From NCBI GenBank assembly GCA_019637225.1, contig JAHBWC010000024.1:21634-85633 (forward strand): a stretch of DNA of 64,000 nt, given 5' to 3'. Source of the stretch: Labilithrix sp. (lineage in GTDB: Bacteria; Myxococcota_A; Polyangia; Polyangiales; Polyangiaceae). The position numbers and the translations under genes were made by a program. Every line of letters starts with the position of its first letter. The first letter of the stretch is position 1. The notes beneath the pieces are model-generated. The model saw only the letters and a program-made list of their open reading frames with translations, was not told the origin of the DNA and made no database searches. Below, one piece after another: positions 8,174 through 19,284 of the stretch.

Positions 8174-9958
8174 TCAGCCGGGGCCGAGCGCGAGGAGGAG
8201 CGCGGCGTGGGGTGGGAGCGTGGCGTCCGCGCGCCGGCCGGTTGCGAGGAGCACGCGCGCGTCCGGCGGCCTCGTGAACGGAGCGTCGTGGGCGCCGAAG
8301 TTGACGACGAGCCGGCGCGCGTCGGCGCCGCGCCTCCGGGTGACCTCGAGGACGCCGTCGCGGGTCTCCGTGGCGGTCAGCTCGTCGTCGCGGCAGGCCT
8401 GGGACAGGACGGGATCGGTCCGTCTCAAGCGGAGCATCGCGCGGTGGAGGTCGAGCACGCGCGCGCCGTCGGCCGACTCGCGCTCCTCCCACCGGAGGCG
8501 CGAGGCCTCGAACGTCGACGCCGCCTCGGGATCCGGAATGCGCTCGCGCAGGGCCGGATCGGCGAACGCCGAGAAGGAGGCGAACTCCTCGCGTCGGCCG
8601 CGCGACACGCTCGCGCCGAGCTCGCCCCCGTGATCGGTGAAGTAGAGGAAGGGCGTCGACGCCGCCCACTCCTGACCCATGAAGAGCACCGGCGTCGACG
8701 GCACGAACAGGGCGAGCATCGCGGCGGCCGCGTACGCGTCGAGGTCGCACAGCGCGGACAGCCGCTGCCCGAGGGCGCGGTTTCCGACCTGATCGTGGTT
8801 CTGGATGCAGGTGACGAGGCGCTCGCGCGCGATCCCGCGGGCCGGCTTGCCGCGCGGACGACCGCGCCACGGCGCGTACGGTTGGCCCTCGTAGGTCCAG
8901 CCGCGCTCGATGTTCGCCGCGAGCGCGCGCACGGTCGGCTCGTAGGCGGCGTAGTAGCCGTCGCGCTCGCCCGTCACGAGCGCGTGCACCTGGTGGTGGA
9001 AGTCGTCCGCCCAGACGGCGTCGGCGGCGAGCCCGTCGAGGACGTCCGGCTCGTTGCGCTCGTCCTCGAAGAAGACGGTGCGCCCGAGCGCGTGCGCGAG
9101 GTCGGCGATCTCCCGGAGGATGTGCCTCGGCGAAGCGTCGTGGACGGCGTGGGTCGCGTCGAGGCGGAGCGCGTCGACGCCGAAGTCGTCGAGCCAGCGC
9201 CGTGCGCTGCCGAGCACGAGCTGGCGCATCGGCTCCCACGTGAAGTCCGGCGAGTCGCCCCACGGCGTCTGCACCTTCGACGTGAAGTACTCCGGGGCGT
9301 AGCGCGCGAGGTAGTTGCCGGAGGGGCCGAGGTGGTTGAACACGGCGTCGACGATGACGGCGAGGCCGCGCGCGTGGACCCCCTCGACGAGCGCGCGAAG
9401 ATCGTCGGGATCGCCGTACGGCGCGTGCGGAGCGTAGAGCGCGACGCCGTCGTAGCCCCAGCCACGCGCTCCGTCGAAGGCCGCGATCGGGAGGAGCTCG
9501 ATCGCCGTGACACCGAGATCGACGAGGTGATCGAGGCGCGAGAGGGCGCCGCGGAACGTGCCTTCGGGAGAGAACGTCCCGACGTGCAGCTCGTAGACGG
9601 ACCAGCGATGGAGCGCCGGCGGCTCCGGGAGGGGAGCAAGCCGCCTCGCGCTCGTGACGCGCGCGGGGCCGTGGACGCCGAGCGGGAGGAAGCGCGCGTA
9701 GGGATCGGGGGTCGGCTCGCCGTCGAGGACGAAGTCGTAGAGCGTGCCGTCGAGGACGCCGTCGATCCGCCGCGCGAACCGTCCGGCGTGCTCGGCGTCT
9801 TGCCGGTCGAGGGGCACCGTCCGGACGGGTCGCCCACGGTCGTCGCAGAGCCTCACCGCGACGGAGCTCGGCCTGGTCGCGAGGACGACGAACGTCGTCC
9901 CGTGCGCGTCGGCGTGCGCTCCTGGCGCGAGGGCGCGGGCGGAGTCGAGCTCGCTCAC
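8174..9958 (-). CDS. treZ: Malto-oligosyltrehalose trehalohydrolase (TreZ)
   Basis: Read from a GTG at 9958 (594 residues), the usual length of TreZ. The frame remains open further upstream, but that stretch overlaps the HTH gene and has no TreZ homology, while the GTG forms a GTGA overlap with the HTH stop. A CBM48-like N-terminal domain (residues 1-95) precedes a GH13 barrel with YELHVGTFSPEG, DAVFNHLGP, the nucleophile in DALRLDATHA, the acid/base glutamate in VFFEDERNE and NHDQVGNRA. It releases trehalose from maltooligosyl-trehalose. TreY, TreS and GlgX partners are not in the window. Confidence 0.93.
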   Translation of the reverse strand: MSELDSARALAPGAHADAHGTTFVVLATRPSSVAVRLCDDRGRPVRTVPLDRQDAEHAGRFARRIDGVLDGTLYDFVLDGEPTPDPYARFLPLGVHGPARVTSARRLAPLPEPPALHRWSVYELHVGTFSPEGTFRGALSRLDHLVDLGVTAIELLPIAAFDGARGWGYDGVALYAPHAPYGDPDDLRALVEGVHARGLAVIVDAVFNHLGPSGNYLARYAPEYFTSKVQTPWGDSPDFTWEPMRQLVLGSARRWLDDFGVDALRLDATHAVHDASPRHILREIADLAHALGRTVFFEDERNEPDVLDGLAADAVWADDFHHQVHALVTGERDGYYAAYEPTVRALAANIERGWTYEGQPYAPWRGRPRGKPARGIARERLVTCIQNHDQVGNRALGQRLSALCDLDAYAAAAMLALFVPSTPVLFMGQEWAASTPFLYFTDHGGELGASVSRGRREEFASFSAFADPALRERIPDPEAASTFEASRLRWEERESADGARVLDLHRAMLRLRRTDPVLSQACRDDELTATETRDGVLEVTRRRGADARRLVVNFGAHDAPFTRPPDARVLLATGRRADATLPPHAALLLALGPG

Positions 9959-10761
9959 GTGGGCGTCGCGCGCCACGTCGACGACGGCGTGCGCGCTTGC
10001 GCGGCGGCCTCGCGCCCGTCCTTGCGCGACGCCCGCGCGATCGGCGCGTCGAGGTCGACGCCGGCCTCCGCGGCTCTCTGCAGCAACGCGGCCGCGTCGC
10101 GCGTGGACGGACGCCAGCGCTCCGCCTCGTTGGGCGTGGTCGCGGTCGTCGCGCCGATCAGGCCGAGCGCCGCGAGTTCTCTCAGCTGGGCTCGGAGCGC
10201 CGCGAGGTCGAGGTCGAGCGCGTCCGCGACGTCTGCGTCGGTGAACTCGATCGGACCCGCGAGCAGCGAGAGGACGCGCGCGATCATCCCGCCGGGCGGG
10301 AGCTCGAGGGCCACCTCGGCGCCGATCGGCGCGCCCACGCTCGCGCTCGGGTTGCGGTGAGGGACCTTGAGCCGCGTCCTCACGGCGCGCGGTCCCTCGA
10401 TGCCGTCGAGGACCACGGCGGCGACGAGCTGCCACGCGGCGCGATCGATCGGTCGCCGCTCGCTCTCCCATCCGGCGATCGTCTCCGGCGTGACGCCGAG
10501 GATCTGCGCGAGCTCGCCGCGCTCGATCCCGGCGGCCTTGCGGATCCAGCGAAACGTCTCGTCCGAGACCGGCCCGCGCCGCGCGAGCTCTCCAGCGACC
10601 GCCCGCTCGAACGCGATCATGAGCGACGCGGGGACGTAGACGTCGCCGCAGCCGGCGCAGCTCTCGACGTCCACGGTCGCAGTGAAGGTCGTCCCCGCGA
10701 CCGTTCGGCGAAACGAGTGCTTCGCCGGTGTCCTGTTCGACTCACCGCACCTGCATGTCAT
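9955..10761 (-). CDS. Zinc-ribbon plus HTH (XRE-type) transcriptional regulator, MqsA-like N-terminus
   Basis: 268 residues. The N-terminus has two CxxC-type knuckles (CRCGES at residues 3-7 and CAGCGDVYVP at about 35), as in YgiT/MqsA-type zinc ribbons. An XRE helix-turn-helix follows (about 65-105: GIERGELAQILGVTPETIAG). A second helical region (about 150-215) resembles a winged-helix module (DADVADALDLDLAALRAQLREL). It lies directly upstream of treZ with a 4-base GTGA overlap, so the two products are made from one transcript. It may control trehalose synthesis or its own operon. MqsA-like antitoxins have a toxin neighbour; none is present here. Confidence 0.78.
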   Translation of the reverse strand: MTCRCGESNRTPAKHSFRRTVAGTTFTATVDVESCAGCGDVYVPASLMIAFERAVAGELARRGPVSDETFRWIRKAAGIERGELAQILGVTPETIAGWESERRPIDRAAWQLVAAVVLDGIEGPRAVRTRLKVPHRNPSASVGAPIGAEVALELPPGGMIARVLSLLAGPIEFTDADVADALDLDLAALRAQLRELAALGLIGATTATTPNEAERWRPSTRDAAALLQRAAEAGVDLDAPIARASRKDGREAAAQARTPSSTWRATPT

Positions 10762-11240
10762 GCGTGACCTCGCGCGACCCTGTGCAGTCGGTGTGCCGCG
10801 AGGAACGCGGCCTGAATCGCGGCGACCGTGAACGGGGGTTGGCGTCCCGGAAGATGTGGCGGTCTGGTGCAGGGCCGACCGCGCGGAGCACCGCGGGGCG
10901 TCGCTCCCGCCCGGCTCATCCGCGCCGTGGCGGAGCGCGGGTCGTGCTCGGCCGCTCAGCCGTAACGAGGTCTTCTGCCGGACGGCCCTGTCGACGGTTG
11001 CGCTTGCATCCGGCGGCGGCGACTTCTAAGGCTTGGCGTGGAACGTGTTGGAATCTCATGACCTTCCGCCGATGCGGAGGAGGTGCGCTCATCGTCCGAG
11101 GAGGGTTGATCGCATTCGCGGTGCGCGCTATGGTCCGCGCCCCAGTTGGTGGCTGTCGCATTGCGGACCCCAATCTTGCGGTTCGCTATTTTTTTGTCTT
11201 TTTGCCGAGAGCGACCCCCGAAAAACCTCGATAAATCGTG
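10762..11240. other. Divergent intergenic region between the HTH-treZ unit and the rimP operon
   Basis: About 480 bp with no convincing coding frame. It must carry the promoters of both divergent units. Only the rightward promoter is recognisable (listed separately). The last 60 bp before rimP contain an AT-rich patch (a run of seven T near 11189) unlike the surrounding DNA. No tRNA was found upstream of the rimP-nusA operon. Confidence 0.6.
11106..11134 (+). promoter_or_regulatory. Putative sigma-70-type promoter of the rimP-nusA-infB operon
   Basis: TTGATC at 11106-11111 and TATGGT at 11129-11134 are separated by 17 bp. Predicted transcription would begin near 11141, giving a leader of about 100 nt with a T-rich stretch before rimP. 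The match is by eye only. Confidence 0.45.
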
Positions 11241-11804
11241 ATGTACGAAGCCTCGAAGAGCACAACCGTCGTGGACCGAGAGCGGCTCAGCGCCGTGATC
11301 GATCCCGTCGTGCGTGCGCACGGGGCGGAGCTCGTCGATTTCGAGCTCAAGAACGAGAGCGGCTGGGTCCTCCGCGTGTTCGTCGAGAAGCTCGGCGCCA
11401 GCGCCGAGAAGCTCTCGACCAAAGACGCCGCCATCAACCTCGAGCTCTGCTCGAACATCGCGCGGGACCTCTCGCCCGCGCTCGACGTCGCCGATCCGAT
11501 CCCGCACCGCTACCACCTCGAGGTCAGCTCTCCGGGCGTCGAGCGCCCGCTCAAGACGGAGGCGGACTACGTCCGCTTCGAGGGCGAGAAGGCGAAGGTC
11601 AAGGTCAAGAACGCCGTCGCGGGCCAGAAGGTCCTCGTCGGCACCCTCGGGGCCGTCAAGGACGGCGCCGTCGATCTCGTCGACGGCGGACGCAGCTACT
11701 CCGTCCCGCTCGACGACGTGCTCTCCGCGCGGCTCGTCTTCGAGTTCGGTCCGGCGAGCCGACCACCCTCCTCGGGTGGCAAGAAGAAGAAGAGGAAGTC
11801 GTGA
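11241..11804 (+). CDS. rimP: Ribosome maturation factor RimP
   Basis: 187 residues from the ATG at 11241; a GTG codon immediately before it is an alternative. The RimP signature YHLEVSSPGVERPL lies at about residues 93-106, after the N-terminal alpha/beta domain (LVDFELKNESGWVLRVFVEK). The C-terminal domain is SH3-like, ending in a lysine-rich tail (GGKKKKRKS). RimP assists assembly of the 30S subunit. It is first in the conserved rimP-nusA-ylxR-infB operon, and its stop overlaps a possible upstream GTG start of nusA (11801). Confidence 0.95.
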   Translation: MYEASKSTTVVDRERLSAVIDPVVRAHGAELVDFELKNESGWVLRVFVEKLGASAEKLSTKDAAINLELCSNIARDLSPALDVADPIPHRYHLEVSSPGVERPLKTEADYVRFEGEKAKVKVKNAVAGQKVLVGTLGAVKDGAVDLVDGGRSYSVPLDDVLSARLVFEFGPASRPPSSGGKKKKRKS

Positions 11805-11863
11805 CCCTCAGCGCAGAATCGTCGAAGAGCCCCAAGAGTGGGCCGAGCTCGAAGAGGAACAAC

Positions 11864-13510
<1,647 letters not shown>

Positions 13511-13557
13511 TCGAGCGCGGACGACACGGAGAAGACGCAGGTAGAAGGATGCAGCTG

Positions 13558-14274
13558 ATGACGACCAACGACGAGAGCGCCAGGACCGCGCGGAAGGGGC
13601 CTTCGGGCACCTCGAGCCGCTCCGAGCGCACGTGCGCAGGGTGCGGCAAGCACGCCGCTGCGGACGAGCTCGTGCGCGTCGTTCACGACCCGAGCTCGGG
13701 CGAGGTCGCCGTCGACCTCGCGAGCTCGGGCTTCGGCCGCGGCGCTCACTTCCACCCGTCACCCGACTGCGTCGCGAAGGCGCTCAAGGGCGGCCTCGCG
13801 CGCGTCTTCAAGTCGAAGGTCGTCGGCGACGCGAGCGCGATCGGCGAAGCGATCGTGAAGGCCGCCGATCGCCGCATCGAGGGCCTGCTCACGGGCGCGC
13901 GTCGCGCCGGTCAGCTCGCGGTCGGCGCGGACGTCGTCGCCGAGGCCTTGAGGGAAGAGCGGGCGAAGCTGGTGGTGGTGGCGCGCGACGCCGCCGCCGC
14001 GACCCGGCTCCCCGAGATCGAGCGGGCGATCGCGTCGGGCCAGGCGGTCGCGCTCGGAGACAAGCAGCGTCTTGGGTCGCTCATGAGCGGACGGGGGGAG
14101 GTCGCGGTCATCGCCGTCCTCCACCCGGGCGTGGCGGCCGCGGTGAGTCAAACGTATCGGATGTCCGGGCCGTTCCGGAGCGCGGCGAGCGTCGTCGCGC
14201 CTCCGGGTGGGGCAGGGACGGAGTCCCAGGACGTCAGGAGTGAAGAAGCATGGTCGTCGTCGGAGGTTCGATGA
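13558..14274 (+). CDS. YlxR (RnpM)-L7Ae-like fusion protein
   Basis: 238 residues. AGAAGG at 13543-13548 gives ideal spacing to ATG 13558 rather than the ATG at 13549. Residues about 20-95 are a YlxR/DUF448 domain (ERTCAGCGKHAAADELVRVV, GRGAHFHPSPDC, VFKSKV). From about 105 an L7Ae/YlxQ-like RNA-binding fold follows (LLTGARRAGQLAVGADVV, AKLVVVARDAA, VALGDKQRLGSLMSGRG). In Firmicutes these are two genes, ylxR and ylxQ, in the same operon position. YlxR binds the RNase P RNA in Bacillus. The 3' end overlaps the infB start in an ATGA. Confidence 0.88.
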   Translation: MTTNDESARTARKGPSGTSSRSERTCAGCGKHAAADELVRVVHDPSSGEVAVDLASSGFGRGAHFHPSPDCVAKALKGGLARVFKSKVVGDASAIGEAIVKAADRRIEGLLTGARRAGQLAVGADVVAEALREERAKLVVVARDAAAATRLPEIERAIASGQAVALGDKQRLGSLMSGRGEVAVIAVLHPGVAAAVSQTYRMSGPFRSAASVVAPPGGAGTESQDVRSEEAWSSSEVR

Positions 14275-17180
14275 GCAAGGTTCGGGTCTACGAAGTCGCC
14301 AAGCAGCTCAATCTCGACCCGAAGCAGGTCGTGACGCTGTTTCAGTCGATCGGCGTGACGGACGTGCGGAACCACATGAGCTCCGTGGAAGCCGAGGCCG
14401 TCGAGAGGCTGAAGCGCAACCTCGAGAAGCAGAAGACGCACGACGTCGTCGAGGAGCGCATCCGCCGCGGCGCCGGGACGGTGCTGAAGCGCCGCGCCGT
14501 CGCCAAGGCGCCGGCCGAGTCCGCGCCGGTGTCCGTCCAGCCGATGAGCGCGGCGCAGCCGTCCGCTCCGGTGCTCGACGACGTCGCCTCGCGTCGTGAC
14601 ATCTCGCAGATCGCCATCGACGCTCCGCCGGCGGCCCGGTCCGCCCCGTCGACCGACGTGCTCGCGAAGGACGACAGCGCGCGCATCCTCGCCTACCGCG
14701 AGGTGCCCGAGGACCGCCGGAGCGCGAGCGAGCTCGTCCCCGCGGTGCCCGCGGCCCCGCCGTCGGCCCGCCCGAGCTCGCGCACCGACGTCTCCGTTCC
14801 GCCGGCGCCCGAGTCGCGCACGTCCGAGCCCCGCCTGGCGGATCAGGATGTGCGTCCGGTCGTCGCCGCGCCGCCCTCGCAGGTCGCCGTCGCGCCTGCG
14901 AGCGTCCAGGCGCCGCCGCCTCCGCCCTCGGCGCAAGCGCTCGCGTCGGCTCAGCCCGAGCCGGCTCCGGCGTCCGTCCAGGAGCCGCCGCCGGCCTCGG
15001 TCGCGCCGGCCGCCGTCGCGCCGCCCGTCGAGAGCGTGCGCACGCCCGTTCCCGTGGCCGAAGAAGTCGCCGCCGCGGCGCGTCCCCAGTCCGATGCGCC
15101 GCCGACGCGCGCATCGGCGGCGCCCAAGACGGGCGTCGAGTACTGGGCGGGGCGCCCCGGCGTCCCGATGCCCACGCCGATCGGCGCGCAGCGCACCGGC
15201 ATCGGTGGCGGCGCGACCGGCGCGATGCCGCGTCGTGTCCAGTTCGACCCGCGCGCAGGCGCCGGTCAGCAGCGCGGCGGCATGCGCCCTGGCCAGCAGG
15301 GACGCCCCGGCATGATGGGACGCGGCGGCCCCGGCGGTCGCTTCGGCCGGCCCATGATGAACGTGCGCAAGGGCCCCGTGAACGTCTCCACCAAGGAGAT
15401 GTCCGCGCACAAGAAGGTCATCCGCATCGAGGAGAACATCACCCTCTCGGCGATGGCCGCGCAGATGAGCCTCAAGGCGACGGAGCTCCTCATGAAGCTC
15501 CTCTCCATGGGCAAGACGGGCATCCACATCAACACGACGCTCGACGCCGACGACGCGGCGATCCTCGCCAGCGAGTTTGGCTGGGAGGTCGAGAACGTCG
15601 CGACGACCGAGGAAGAGGACATCGCCGAGGCGCGTGGCGAAGAGACCACCGCCGGCGAGGTCGATCCCGACGTCCTCCCGCGTCCTCCGGTCGTCACCGT
15701 GATGGGTCACGTCGACCACGGCAAGACGAGCCTCCTCGACAAGATCCGCAAGGCCAACGTCGCGAGCGGCGAGGCCGGCGGCATCACCCAGCACATCGGC
15801 GCCTACAAGGTGCAGACCCCGTCGGGGACCATCGTGTTCCTCGACACTCCGGGCCACGAGGCCTTCACCGCGATGCGCGCGCGCGGCGCCGGTGCGACCG
15901 ACATCGTCGTCCTCGTCGTCGCGGCCGACGACGGCGTCATGCCGCAGACGAAGGAAGCGATCGCCCACGCGAAGGCGGCGAAGGTCCCGATCATCGTCGC
16001 GGTGAACAAGATCGACAAGCCGGGCGCGGACCCCGAGCGCGTGAAGCGCGAGCTCGTCGAGCAGGGCCTCCAGCCCGAGGAGTGGGGCGGCGACACCATC
16101 TTCACGCAGGTCTCCGCGCTCACCGGTGACGGCATCCCGCAGCTGCTCGAGATGCTCGCCCTCCAGGCCGAGGTCCTCGACCTCAAGGCCAACCCGAAGA
16201 AGCCCGCCAGCGGCGTCGTGCTCGAGGCCCTCCTCGATCGCGGTCGTGGTCCCGTGGCGCGCATCCTCGTCCAGGAAGGCACGCTCAAGGTCGGCGACTT
16301 CGTCCTCGCGGGTCCGGGCTTCGGCAAGGTCCGCGCGATGACGAACGAGCACGGCAAGCAGGTCCACGAGGCCGGCCCGGCTACCCCGGTCGAGATCCTC
16401 GGCCTCTCCGACGTCCCCGCGGCGGGTGACCCGCTGCACGCGGTCAAGGACCCGAAGAAGGCCCTCGAGATCGCCGAGAGCCGCAAGGCCAAGCAGGACA
16501 AGAGCAAGCAGGGCGCGGACAAGGGCATCTCCCTCCAGGGCCTCATGGAGCGCCTCCAGGCGGGCGATCAGCAGGAGCTGCGCGTCATCGTGAAGGCCGA
16601 CGTCCACGGCTCGAGCGAGGCGCTCAACTCGGCGTTCAACAAGCTCTCGAGCGAGAAGGTGAAGCTCAGCATCGTCCACTCGGGCGTCGGAGCCATCACC
16701 GAGGGCGACGTCAACCTCGCCATCGCGGCGAAGGCGATCCTCATCGGCTTCAACGTGCGCCCCGCCGGCAAGGCCGCGGCTCACGCCGAGGAGAACAAGA
16801 TCGAGATCCGCACGTACTCGATCATCTACGACGCCGTCGACGACGTGAAGAGCGCCATGGAAGGCCTCCTCCCGACGACGAAGGTGGAGAAGCTCTCCGG
16901 CAAGGCCGAGGTCCGCAAGATCTTCAAGATCCGCGGCATCGTCGTCGCCGGCTCCTACGTCATCCAGGGCAAGGTGCGCCGCAACAACCACGCTCGCCTC
17001 ATGCGTGACGGCGCGATGGTGTGGGAAGGCAAGATCGACGCGCTCAAGCACCTCAAGGAAGACGTCAAGGAGATCCCCGAGGGTATGGAGTGCGGCATCA
17101 GCCTCGACGGCTACTCCGACCTGAAGGACAAGGACATCATCGAGTCCTTCGAGATCGAAGAGATCAAGCAGAAGCTGTGA
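14271..17180 (+). CDS. infB: Translation initiation factor IF-2
   Basis: 969 residues from ATG 14271 (GGAGG at 14262-14266; overlaps the YlxR stop); an ATG at 14250 lacks this site. The N-terminal IF2_N module ([20 protein letters not shown]) leads into a long Pro/Ala/Gly-rich linker (about 85-365). A second IF2_N domain and the GTPase follow: GHVDHGKT at 479-486, [12 protein letters not shown] and the SAL G5 motif, then beta-barrel domains II, III and IV. It places initiator tRNA on the 30S subunit and joins subunits with GTP hydrolysis. The linker length is typical of Myxococcota IF-2. Confidence 0.97.
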   Translation: MSKVRVYEVAKQLNLDPKQVVTLFQSIGVTDVRNHMSSVEAEAVERLKRNLEKQKTHDVVEERIRRGAGTVLKRRAVAKAPAESAPVSVQPMSAAQPSAPVLDDVASRRDISQIAIDAPPAARSAPSTDVLAKDDSARILAYREVPEDRRSASELVPAVPAAPPSARPSSRTDVSVPPAPESRTSEPRLADQDVRPVVAAPPSQVAVAPASVQAPPPPPSAQALASAQPEPAPASVQEPPPASVAPAAVAPPVESVRTPVPVAEEVAAAARPQSDAPPTRASAAPKTGVEYWAGRPGVPMPTPIGAQRTGIGGGATGAMPRRVQFDPRAGAGQQRGGMRPGQQGRPGMMGRGGPGGRFGRPMMNVRKGPVNVSTKEMSAHKKVIRIEENITLSAMAAQMSLKATELLMKLLSMGKTGIHINTTLDADDAAILASEFGWEVENVATTEEEDIAEARGEETTAGEVDPDVLPRPPVVTVMGHVDHGKTSLLDKIRKANVASGEAGGITQHIGAYKVQTPSGTIVFLDTPGHEAFTAMRARGAGATDIVVLVVAADDGVMPQTKEAIAHAKAAKVPIIVAVNKIDKPGADPERVKRELVEQGLQPEEWGGDTIFTQVSALTGDGIPQLLEMLALQAEVLDLKANPKKPASGVVLEALLDRGRGPVARILVQEGTLKVGDFVLAGPGFGKVRAMTNEHGKQVHEAGPATPVEILGLSDVPAAGDPLHAVKDPKKALEIAESRKAKQDKSKQGADKGISLQGLMERLQAGDQQELRVIVKADVHGSSEALNSAFNKLSSEKVKLSIVHSGVGAITEGDVNLAIAAKAILIGFNVRPAGKAAAHAEENKIEIRTYSIIYDAVDDVKSAMEGLLPTTKVEKLSGKAEVRKIFKIRGIVVAGSYVIQGKVRRNNHARLMRDGAMVWEGKIDALKHLKEDVKEIPEGMECGISLDGYSDLKDKDIIESFEIEEIKQKL

Positions 17181-17188
17181 TCGCCTCT

Positions 17189-17230
17189 CCGGCCGGGCTC
17201 GTGACGGAATCTTGCCACGACCCCGGCCGG
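17189..17230 (+). terminator. Strong GC hairpin after infB, putative terminator
   Basis: CCGGCCGGGCTCGTG at 17189-17203 pairs with CACGACCCCGGCCGG at 17216-17230 with one mismatch, around a 12-nt loop. No U-tract follows, so it may terminate with factor help, or only attenuate or protect the 3' end before the outer-membrane protein gene. Confidence 0.5.
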
Positions 17231-17246
17231 CGCGTTACTCGGGCCT

Positions 17247-18101
17247 ATGCCCATTCGCGAAGGTCATAGGGCGGCTCGGCGCGAGCGCCGCGCTGCGCGC
17301 TTTTTCGGCGCTGCGCTCTTCGCGGTCGCGCTCGCCGGAGGGAACGCGCGCGCCCAGGAGCCCACGGGAGGCGAGCCGCCGCCTCCGTTGCCGCCGGCCG
17401 GCGCTTCGGCGGCACCCGGCGCCGTCGAGCCTCCGCCGCCGCTGCCGCCTCCGGGCGCCGCGCCCGCGCCGGCCGAGGCGGCCCCTCCGAGCCCCGCGCC
17501 GCCGCCCGTCGACGACAAGCCGACGGGGGAGCTCAAGCCGATGCACGTCGACCTGCGCGCGACGATCAACGCCGACATCCTGCTCGCGTACATCGGCCTC
17601 GGCGCGAGCGCCGACCTCGGGCTCGTCCCCGCGGGTCCCGGCACGCTCGCCGTCGGCGCCGGCTTCGAATACGACTTCTGCGGGAGCGTCTGCTGGCTCT
17701 TCAGCGCGCTCACGCCGCTCGACTTCAGCCATCGCCAGATCTGGCCGCAGGCGCGCGCGAGCTATCACCTCGGCGTCAAGAGCGCGAAAAACCTCGACGT
17801 CTACCCCTTCGTCGGCGTCGGTCCGGTGTTCGCGCGCTCGCAGATCTCGGTCGACAACGGCGCTGCGCGCTACGTCGGTACGGACACGTCGATCGGCGTG
17901 AACTTCGGCGGCGGGATCAACTTCTTCATCGCCGGCCCGGTCTTCCTCGGCGGCGAGGCGCGCATTCGCTACGCCGCCGGCGACTACGAGTACAAGCTCG
18001 AGTCGGGTGACGGGAGTCGCACCTTCGACCGCGGCAGCGTCGACACGTGGAGCCTCACCGGCGTCGATGTCCTCGTCGCGCTCGGCGTTCGGCTACCCTG
18101 A
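17247..18101 (+). CDS. Putative outer-membrane beta-barrel protein, Pro-rich N-terminus
   Basis: 284 residues. An Arg-rich N-region and hydrophobic core (FFGAALFAVALAGGNARAQ, about 18-36) form a Sec signal peptide with cleavage after ARA. A Pro/Ala spacer (about 38-92) precedes a C-terminal region of alternating strands (DLRATINADILLAYIGLGAS, YPFVGVGPVFARSQI, GVNFGGGINFFIAGPVFLG) ending in LGVRLP, consistent with an 8-strand outer-membrane barrel. It sits between infB and the DUF503-rbfA pair, where most bacteria have no gene, and follows a hairpin. It may be separately regulated. Family not recognised beyond the fold. Confidence 0.72.
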   Translation: MPIREGHRAARRERRAARFFGAALFAVALAGGNARAQEPTGGEPPPPLPPAGASAAPGAVEPPPPLPPPGAAPAPAEAAPPSPAPPPVDDKPTGELKPMHVDLRATINADILLAYIGLGASADLGLVPAGPGTLAVGAGFEYDFCGSVCWLFSALTPLDFSHRQIWPQARASYHLGVKSAKNLDVYPFVGVGPVFARSQISVDNGAARYVGTDTSIGVNFGGGINFFIAGPVFLGGEARIRYAAGDYEYKLESGDGSRTFDRGSVDTWSLTGVDVLVALGVRLP

Positions 18102-18142
18102 GCGGCGCGCCGGCACGCACCCCCTCGGCGCCACACGTTCGC

Positions 18143-18463
18143 ATGGTCGTCGGAGTCCTCAGGCTCGTGTTCCACATCCCGCACGCCCGCTCGCTCAAGG
18201 AAAAGCGCGGCGTGGTGCGGAAGTTCCGTGATCGCATCCGCGCGCGCTTCGACGTCTCGATCGCCGAGGTGGACGCGCAGGACCTGCACCAGAAGGCCGT
18301 GTTCGGCGTCGCCGTGGTCTCGAGCAAGGCCAGCGTCTGCGACTCGGTGCTCGAGCAGGTGGCGCGGGCGGCAGAGCTCCAGGAGGACGCCGTCCTGGCG
18401 GATCGCTCGACGGAGCTCATTCCGATCGGAGACGAGCTATACGGAGGCGACGATGAAGCGTGA
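18143..18463 (+). CDS. DUF503 (YlxP-like) family protein
   Basis: 106 residues. The sequence MVVGVLRLVFHIPHARSLKE, then KRGVVRKFRDRIRARFDVSIAE and VFGVAVVSS, is the DUF503 fold (a small ferredoxin-like protein). In many genomes this gene lies between infB and rbfA, exactly as here. Function is unproved; a role in ribosome or RNA metabolism is inferred from linkage. Its last 11 bases overlap rbfA. Confidence 0.88.
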   Translation: MVVGVLRLVFHIPHARSLKEKRGVVRKFRDRIRARFDVSIAEVDAQDLHQKAVFGVAVVSSKASVCDSVLEQVARAAELQEDAVLADRSTELIPIGDELYGGDDEA

Positions 18464-18893
18464 ACCGAAGAAGGCCGCGCGGAAGCCGCCCCCCGGCGTC
18501 GCCGCAGCCGCAAAGAACGAAGCGAGCCGCTCGGTGCGTGTGGCCGCGCAGCTCCGGCAGGAGGTGGCGCGCCTCGTCGGCCGCGAGCTCGCCGATCCGC
18601 GCCTCGAAGGCCTCGTCGTCGCCAGCGCGTGGATCAGCGCCGACCTCCGGCTCGCGAAGGTGTTCTTCCGCATCGCGACGACCTCCGAGGGCGCGGAGCT
18701 CGACGCGCGACGCAAGGACGCCGAGAAGGCGCTCGAGCGCGCGAGCGGCCGGCTCCGCAAGGCGGTGACGGCGCGCCTCGCGCTCCGCGTCGCTCCGGAG
18801 CTGCGCTTCGTCTACGACGAGGGGCAGGACGCGCGCGATCGCATCGAGCAGCTCCTCGACGAAGTGAAGCGCGCGGCGAAGGACGCCGACTGA
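18453..18893 (+). CDS. rbfA: 30S ribosome-binding factor RbfA
   Basis: 146 residues with start ATG after GGAGG (about 18443). The KH-like core has VRVAAQLRQEVARLVGRELADP, then WISADLRLAKVFFRIATTSEG and LALRVAPELRFVYDEGQDARDRIEQLLDEV, which is the RbfA pattern. It binds helix 1 and helix 44 of 16S rRNA during small-subunit maturation and cold adaptation. It ends the rimP-to-rbfA block. truB and rpsO, its common downstream partners, are absent. Confidence 0.95.
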   Translation: MKREPKKAARKPPPGVAAAAKNEASRSVRVAAQLRQEVARLVGRELADPRLEGLVVASAWISADLRLAKVFFRIATTSEGAELDARRKDAEKALERASGRLRKAVTARLALRVAPELRFVYDEGQDARDRIEQLLDEVKRAAKDAD

Positions 18894-19284
18894 TCGCGGG
18901 CCCCAGACGCGGGCCCCCAGACGCGGGCGCCAGACGTGGGGCCCAGACGCGGGCCCCGACACCGCAGCGTGACCGCGGCGCGGGAGACCTGCGCGTGAGG
19001 CGCGCATGAACGTGCGGAGACACTGCGCATCGGATCACGGCTCGGCTTGCGCCGAGCGCGCCCGTGGGTTAGATCTCCCTCGCTCACGAACTTCTCTCGC
19101 GAATGAAACGCGGCCGGGAAAGGCGTGGCGAGGGCCGCGGAACTCCTCGGCGCCTCGCGGTGGCGCGGTCGGCAAAGCGACCTGCGCCGCGCTCTCCTGT
19201 ACGACGCGGCTCGACGGGAAGAGCAGGCAGGGCCCGCATTCGTCATGACGAGTGCCGGTCGGGCCGCGGGAAACCCAGAGAAAA
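18894..19284. other. Intergenic region between rbfA and the DEAD-box helicase
   Basis: About 390 bp. It begins with the short repeat cluster listed separately; the rest shows no coding frame with neighbour-like codon use and no RNA gene I can recognise. A long 5' leader for a cold-shock-type helicase is possible but not shown. Confidence 0.5.
18903..18955 (+). repeat. Four imperfect copies of a 13-14 bp unit after rbfA
   Basis: CCAGACGCGGGCC occurs at 18903, 18917, 18930 and 18943 with one to three changes per copy. GGGCCC palindromes between copies could fold into stacked hairpins and end the rimP-rbfA transcript. Confidence 0.7.

Noticed and set aside
9955..10761. MqsRA-type toxin-antitoxin module
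   Set aside because: Only the zinc-ribbon/HTH half resembles MqsA; the neighbour is treZ and there is no small toxin gene.
10762..11240. tRNA or small RNA gene upstream of rimP
   Set aside because: No cloverleaf with a proper T-loop and anticodon arm could be built by eye.
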